A DNA stretch of 10,226 nucleotides from Betaproteobacteria bacterium. Its GTDB lineage: Bacteria; Pseudomonadota; Gammaproteobacteria; Burkholderiales; JAHFRG01. The position numbers were made by a program, and so were the translations under genes. The DNA is taken from assembly GCA_023258935.1 (NCBI GenBank), contig JAHFRG010000034.1, positions 4,357 to 14,582 of the forward strand. The letters run 5' to 3'. The first letter of the stretch is position 1; each line of letters opens with the position of its first letter. The notes under the pieces were generated by a model. It was given only the letters and a program-made list of their open reading frames with translations, searched no databases and had not been told where the DNA came from. Shown in pieces: positions 7,510 to 10,226 of this stretch.

Positions 7510-8514
7510 GTGACCAAGATTCTCATTGTCGCACCGAGCTGGGTAGGCGATGCCGTTCTTGCACAACCCATGTTCAGACGGCTGCACCAGCAATTCCCAG
7601 GCTTGATTCTGGACGTGCTTGCCCCATCCTGGGTCGCTGCCCTGTTTGAGCGAACGGCCGAAGTCAATCAAATAATATTAAGCCCCTTCCGGCATGGCGA
7701 GTTCAAACTTGCGCAGCGCTGGAAGCTTGGGCGCTCTCTGACGAGCAGAGGTTATGATCAAGCCATCGTGCTTCCCAATTCGTGGAAATCTGCGCTGGTG
7801 CCGTTTTTCGCGGGCATACCATTGCGTACCGGATTCACCGGGGAAATGCGCTTTGGCCTGCTCAACGACGCAAGGCCACTCGACAAAAAACAATTTCCCT
7901 TGATGGTGGAGCAATTCGCCCTGCTCGGCGAGCCGCGCGGCGCAAAACCGCAACGTCCGCTTGCACATCCCTCTTTGCAAGTTTCGGCAATCCGTCGCGA
8001 AAACACCCTGAAAAAAATGGGGCTCAATATACAAAAATCCGTTGCAGTGTTTTGCCCGGGCGCGGAATACGGGCCGGCGAAACGCTGGCCTGCCAAATAT
8101 TTCGCGGAACTTGCGCAACGTCTGGAAAATTATCAGGTCTGGCTAATCGGCTCTCCCAAAGATCAACCCATCGGCGAAGAAATCCGGCAATTAAGCGGGG
8201 GCATCGCCATCAATCTTTGCGGCAAGACCGGGCTTGCCGAAGCGATAGATTTGCTGTCATGTGCCTCGTTGGTGGTAAGCAATGATTCGGGACTGATGCA
8301 TATCGCCGCTGCACTCGACAAACCGATGCTGGCGCTCTATGGTTCGAGCAGCCCGGCTTTTACTCCGCCGCTTTCAATACACGCTCAGGTATTGCAGCTC
8401 GATTTGCCGTGCAGTCCCTGTTTTCAACGTGTCTGCCCGCTCGGCCACTTCAACTGCATGATGCAATTGACGCCCGACCAAGTATTAGCCAAGATTGAGC
8501 TTAAAAAACCATGA
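7510..8514 (+). CDS. waaF: Lipopolysaccharide heptosyltransferase II
   Basis: WaaF adds the second L-glycero-D-manno-heptose to the LPS inner core from ADP-heptose on the cytoplasmic face of the inner membrane. The 334-residue GT9-family protein opens with TKILIVAPSWVGDAVLAQP, containing the expected catalytic D14. The donor site follows in the second half: PGAEYGPAKRWP with K191, CGKTGLAEAIDLL with E244, and SNDSGLMHIAAAL with D259 and H264. A family-typical cysteine cluster closes the protein (C301, C304, C309, C316). The wording PSWVGD and the AKRWP motif favour heptosyltransferase II over I (WaaC). The start is GTG 7510, chosen because it gives the family's usual N-terminus. No Shine-Dalgarno is visible before it, and the start lies just beyond a hairpin repeat. 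The stop overlaps the next gene's ATG by four bases (ATGA). Confidence 0.95.
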   Translation: MTKILIVAPSWVGDAVLAQPMFRRLHQQFPGLILDVLAPSWVAALFERTAEVNQIILSPFRHGEFKLAQRWKLGRSLTSRGYDQAIVLPNSWKSALVPFFAGIPLRTGFTGEMRFGLLNDARPLDKKQFPLMVEQFALLGEPRGAKPQRPLAHPSLQVSAIRRENTLKKMGLNIQKSVAVFCPGAEYGPAKRWPAKYFAELAQRLENYQVWLIGSPKDQPIGEEIRQLSGGIAINLCGKTGLAEAIDLLSCASLVVSNDSGLMHIAAALDKPMLALYGSSSPAFTPPLSIHAQVLQLDLPCSPCFQRVCPLGHFNCMMQLTPDQVLAKIELKKP

Positions 8515-8942
8515 AGACCTCGATATTCCCAACTCCGCAGGACGCCGAAACCGCTTTTTACGAGGCTTTCGAAAACGCCGACCTCGAAGCCATGATGGCG
8601 GTATGGGCGGAGGATGAGGAAGTGGTGTGCGTGCATCCTTCGGGACCGCGGCTCACCGGACATGCGCAAATCAGGGAAAGCTGGCGGCAGATATTCGCCA
8701 ACGGGCCGAGCCTGCGCTTTCATCTCACCGGCCAGCAATACCTGCGCGGCATGCTGCTTTCTGTGCACAGCGTTTATGAAAACATTGTGGTGACCGGCGA
8801 AACCGCCCCGCGTAATCCTATCATCGCCACAAACATTTTTCTGCTTACGGAAAAAGGCTGGCGCATGCTGTTGCATCACGCCTGTCCCGCTCCGGTCAGC
8901 GCCAAGACCAGCAACGACCCCGCTCCCACCGTGCTGCATTGA
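8511..8942 (+). CDS. NTF2/SnoaL-like fold protein of unknown function
   Basis: The 143-residue protein matches the small cone-shaped NTF2-like fold. An N-terminal helix pair (DAETAFYEAFENADLEAMMAVW, about 11-32) is followed by VVCVHPSGPRLTGHAQIRES (38-57), a pattern typical of the SnoaL-like group. Strands follow (about 68-95, 104-125) and then a proline-rich tail from 126. Polar residues that could line the pocket include H42, H51, R55 and H122/H123. Such folds can be enzymes or simply ligand-binding, so I assign no reaction. Its ATG overlaps the waaF stop (ATGA), which implies translational coupling; the yheT-type gene starts eight bases after its stop. Genomic context therefore ties it to envelope genes, but this is only circumstantial. 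There is no signal peptide, so it is probably cytoplasmic. Confidence 0.82.
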   Translation: MKTSIFPTPQDAETAFYEAFENADLEAMMAVWAEDEEVVCVHPSGPRLTGHAQIRESWRQIFANGPSLRFHLTGQQYLRGMLLSVHSVYENIVVTGETAPRNPIIATNIFLLTEKGWRMLLHHACPAPVSAKTSNDPAPTVLH

Positions 8943-8950
8943 TTCTGTGA

Positions 8951-9943
8951 ATGGCAACTACGGCAAACCGACACATGCAGGTTTATCGCGCGCCGTGGTG
9001 GCTTCCCGGCGGCCATCTGCAAACCATTTATGCGGCATTTCTTGACCGGTGTTACCGCGTTGGATACCGGCGCGAGCGCTGGGATACGCCGGATGGTGAT
9101 TTTATTGATGTAGATTGGGTCGATGGTGAGCCTGACAAGCCGCTACTCGTGCTCTTTCACGGGCTCGAGGGCGACTCGCGCAGCCATTACGCGTTAAGTT
9201 TGATGCACGCCGTGCGCAAACTCAATTGGCGCGGCGTGGTGGTGTTGTTCCGCGGCTGCAGCGGTGAAATCAACCGTCTGCCTCGCGCCTATCACTCTGG
9301 CGACAGTGCCGAAGTTTCTTGGATACTGCGGAGATTGAAAATACAAAATCCGCAAAGCACAATATTTGCGGTTGGCGTCTCGCTCGGCGGTAATGTCCTG
9401 CTCAAATGGCTGGGTGAGCAAGGCGAGGGAGCTGGAAACATCATCAATGCGGCCGCTGCTGTTTCCTCACCGCTCGATATGTTGGCGGCAGGCGACCATC
9501 TGGGACAAGGCTTTAACCTGTTTTACACGCGCACGTTCCTTGCCAGTTTGAAAGAGAAATTCCTGGAAAAGCTGAAGCGTTTTCCCAAACTGGTGGATCG
9601 CGAAGCCATGCTGCGTTCCAGGACGCTGCGCCAGTTTGATGATGTGGTCACTGCTCCGCTGCACGGTTACAAAAATACCGATGATTACTGGACGCGGGCG
9701 AGCAGCAAGCCCGGCTTGATAAATATTCGCGTGCCGACGCTGCTCATCAACGCCAAAAACGACCCGTTTCTTCCCGCAAGCGTCTTACCCTCACCCGCTG
9801 AAGTGTCATCCGCGGTAACATTGGACTTTCCGGACACGGGCGGCCATGCGGGATTCGTCAGCGGCGCGTTTCCCGGCCATCTTGATTGGCTACCGCAGCG
9901 GATTGTGAGTTTCTTTAATGGCTCTGAACCGCGGAGACGCTGA
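8951..9943 (+). CDS. yheT: YheT-family alpha/beta hydrolase
   Basis: The 330-residue product matches the YheT branch of the alpha/beta hydrolases. WWLPGGHLQTIYAAF (about 16-30) is the branch signature. HGLEGDSRSHY (70-80) is the oxyanion region, and RGCSGE follows at 101-106. The predicted catalytic triad is S144 in the nucleophile elbow GVSLGG, D271 in NAKNDPFLP, and H299 in GGHAGFVSG. Family members are predicted esterases with poorly defined natural substrates; eukaryotic relatives (the ABHD1/2/3 group) act on lipids and esters. No signal peptide is seen. ATG 8951 begins eight bases after the preceding stop; M9 (8975) would also give a family-like start, and neither has a clear ribosome-binding site. 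The last few codons (SEPRRR) and the stop lie in the left arm of the downstream repeat, so the native C-terminus has probably been replaced by repeat-derived sequence. Confidence 0.94.
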   Translation: MATTANRHMQVYRAPWWLPGGHLQTIYAAFLDRCYRVGYRRERWDTPDGDFIDVDWVDGEPDKPLLVLFHGLEGDSRSHYALSLMHAVRKLNWRGVVVLFRGCSGEINRLPRAYHSGDSAEVSWILRRLKIQNPQSTIFAVGVSLGGNVLLKWLGEQGEGAGNIINAAAAVSSPLDMLAAGDHLGQGFNLFYTRTFLASLKEKFLEKLKRFPKLVDREAMLRSRTLRQFDDVVTAPLHGYKNTDDYWTRASSKPGLINIRVPTLLINAKNDPFLPASVLPSPAEVSSAVTLDFPDTGGHAGFVSGAFPGHLDWLPQRIVSFFNGSEPRRR

Positions 9944-10002
9944 GGCGCGGAGAATTCCTTATTACGCATATTTTTCTCTGCGTCTCTGCGCCTCTGCGGT
10001 AA
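9925..10002. repeat. Intergenic hairpin repeat, copy 2
   Basis: The left arm at 9928-9954 can pair with the right arm at 9974-10000 over 27 positions. The arms differ from perfect complementarity at five positions, of which three are G/A changes that would leave G-U pairs in plus-strand RNA. The 19-base loop (9955-9973) is AT-rich. The right arm shares GCGTCTCTGCGCCTC with copy 1 at 7401-7491, and both copies open with TGAACCGCGGAG. This copy overlaps the 3' end of the yheT-type gene: its stop TGA at 9941-9943 lies inside the left arm. It precedes the mutase gene by about 30 bases. No transposase or flanking target duplication was recognised. Confidence 0.82.
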
Positions 10003-10033
10003 AATTCTCCTGTTTCCCCACGTGACCAAGTTC

Positions 10034-10226
10034 ATGACAGCAATCCCGCAAGAAATCTTCAAAGCCTACGACATTCGCGGCATTGTCGGCAAAACGCTTA
10101 CGCCGCAAATCGTCGAAGCCATAGGCCACGCTATCGGCTCGGAAGCGCTGGCACGCAGCCAAAAAGCAGTGGCAATTGGCCGCGATGGCCGCCTCTCAGG
10201 ACCGGAGCTGTCGGCTGCTATGGCGC
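10034..10226 (+). CDS. Phosphomannomutase/phosphoglucomutase, N-terminal fragment (partial)
   Basis: The first 64 codons are present and the gene runs off the right edge. The start MTAIPQEIFKAYDIRGIVG has the near-invariant KAYDIRG motif of the alpha-D-phosphohexomutase superfamily. VAIGRDGRLSGPEL near residues 47-60 is the strand and loop before the phosphoserine loop, which lies beyond the window. The AlgC-like branch interconverts 1- and 6-phosphates of mannose or glucose for LPS and exopolysaccharide precursors; GlmM usually reads YFGTDGIRG and is therefore unlikely. An in-frame GTG at 10022 would add four residues (VTKF); I prefer the ATG, which gives the usual family start, although neither has a good ribosome-binding site. 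It follows repeat copy 2, so it may be a separate transcription unit or read-through from yheT. Confidence 0.9.
   Translation, partial: MTAIPQEIFKAYDIRGIVGKTLTPQIVEAIGHAIGSEALARSQKAVAIGRDGRLSGPELSAAMA

Noticed and set aside
8424..8957. A 177-codon minus-strand open frame
   Set aside because: It is antisense to the NTF2-like gene and the waaF end; the plus-strand reading shows family motifs and an ATGA operon junction.
9685..10062. A 125-codon minus-strand open frame across the yheT end and repeat copy 2
   Set aside because: Its start is repeat-derived sequence (reading like QRRRDAEK) and the rest is antisense to the hydrolase.

Overview
The window reads as a chromosomal housekeeping segment of a betaproteobacterium, with protein and gene-order resemblance to the Nitrosomonadales. 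This placement is an inference from the divergent yhdP/glnE pair, the run ilvE - CHCC zinc finger - waaF, the wording of the proteins and the moderately high GC. I see no phage, insertion sequence, CRISPR array, tRNA or rRNA. I do not see a convincing new multi-gene system. The least routine elements are a membrane adenylate cyclase set between glnE and ilvE, and two copies of a hairpin-forming intergenic repeat.

Layout. Positions 1-1982 (minus strand) hold the N-terminal half of a YhdP/AsmA-like envelope protein that runs off the left edge. It is transcribed away from glnE (2121-4817, plus), the two-domain enzyme that adenylylates and deadenylylates glutamine synthetase. Convergent with glnE, and abutting it without a single base between the stop codons, is a class III adenylate cyclase with about six membrane segments (4818-6098, minus). 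From 6259 onward everything is on the plus strand: ilvE (branched-chain aminotransferase), a 68-residue CHCC zinc-finger protein, a hairpin repeat, waaF (LPS heptosyltransferase II), an NTF2/SnoaL-like protein overlapping waaF by ATGA, a YheT-type alpha/beta hydrolase, a second copy of the repeat, and the start of a phosphomannomutase/phosphoglucomutase cut by the right edge.

How the genes fit together. Two themes run through the window. The first is nitrogen and amino-acid metabolism (glnE, ilvE). The second is envelope construction: YhdP for phospholipid supply to the outer membrane, WaaF for the LPS inner core, and the hexose phosphate mutase for sugar precursors. The spacing of waaF, the NTF2-like gene and yheT indicates one co-transcribed unit. 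ilvE and the zinc-finger gene also look co-transcribed from a promoter just before ilvE. The two repeat copies sit at the ends of these blocks and may act as RNA hairpins that stabilise or attenuate transcripts. No gene-free stretch exceeds about 160 bases.
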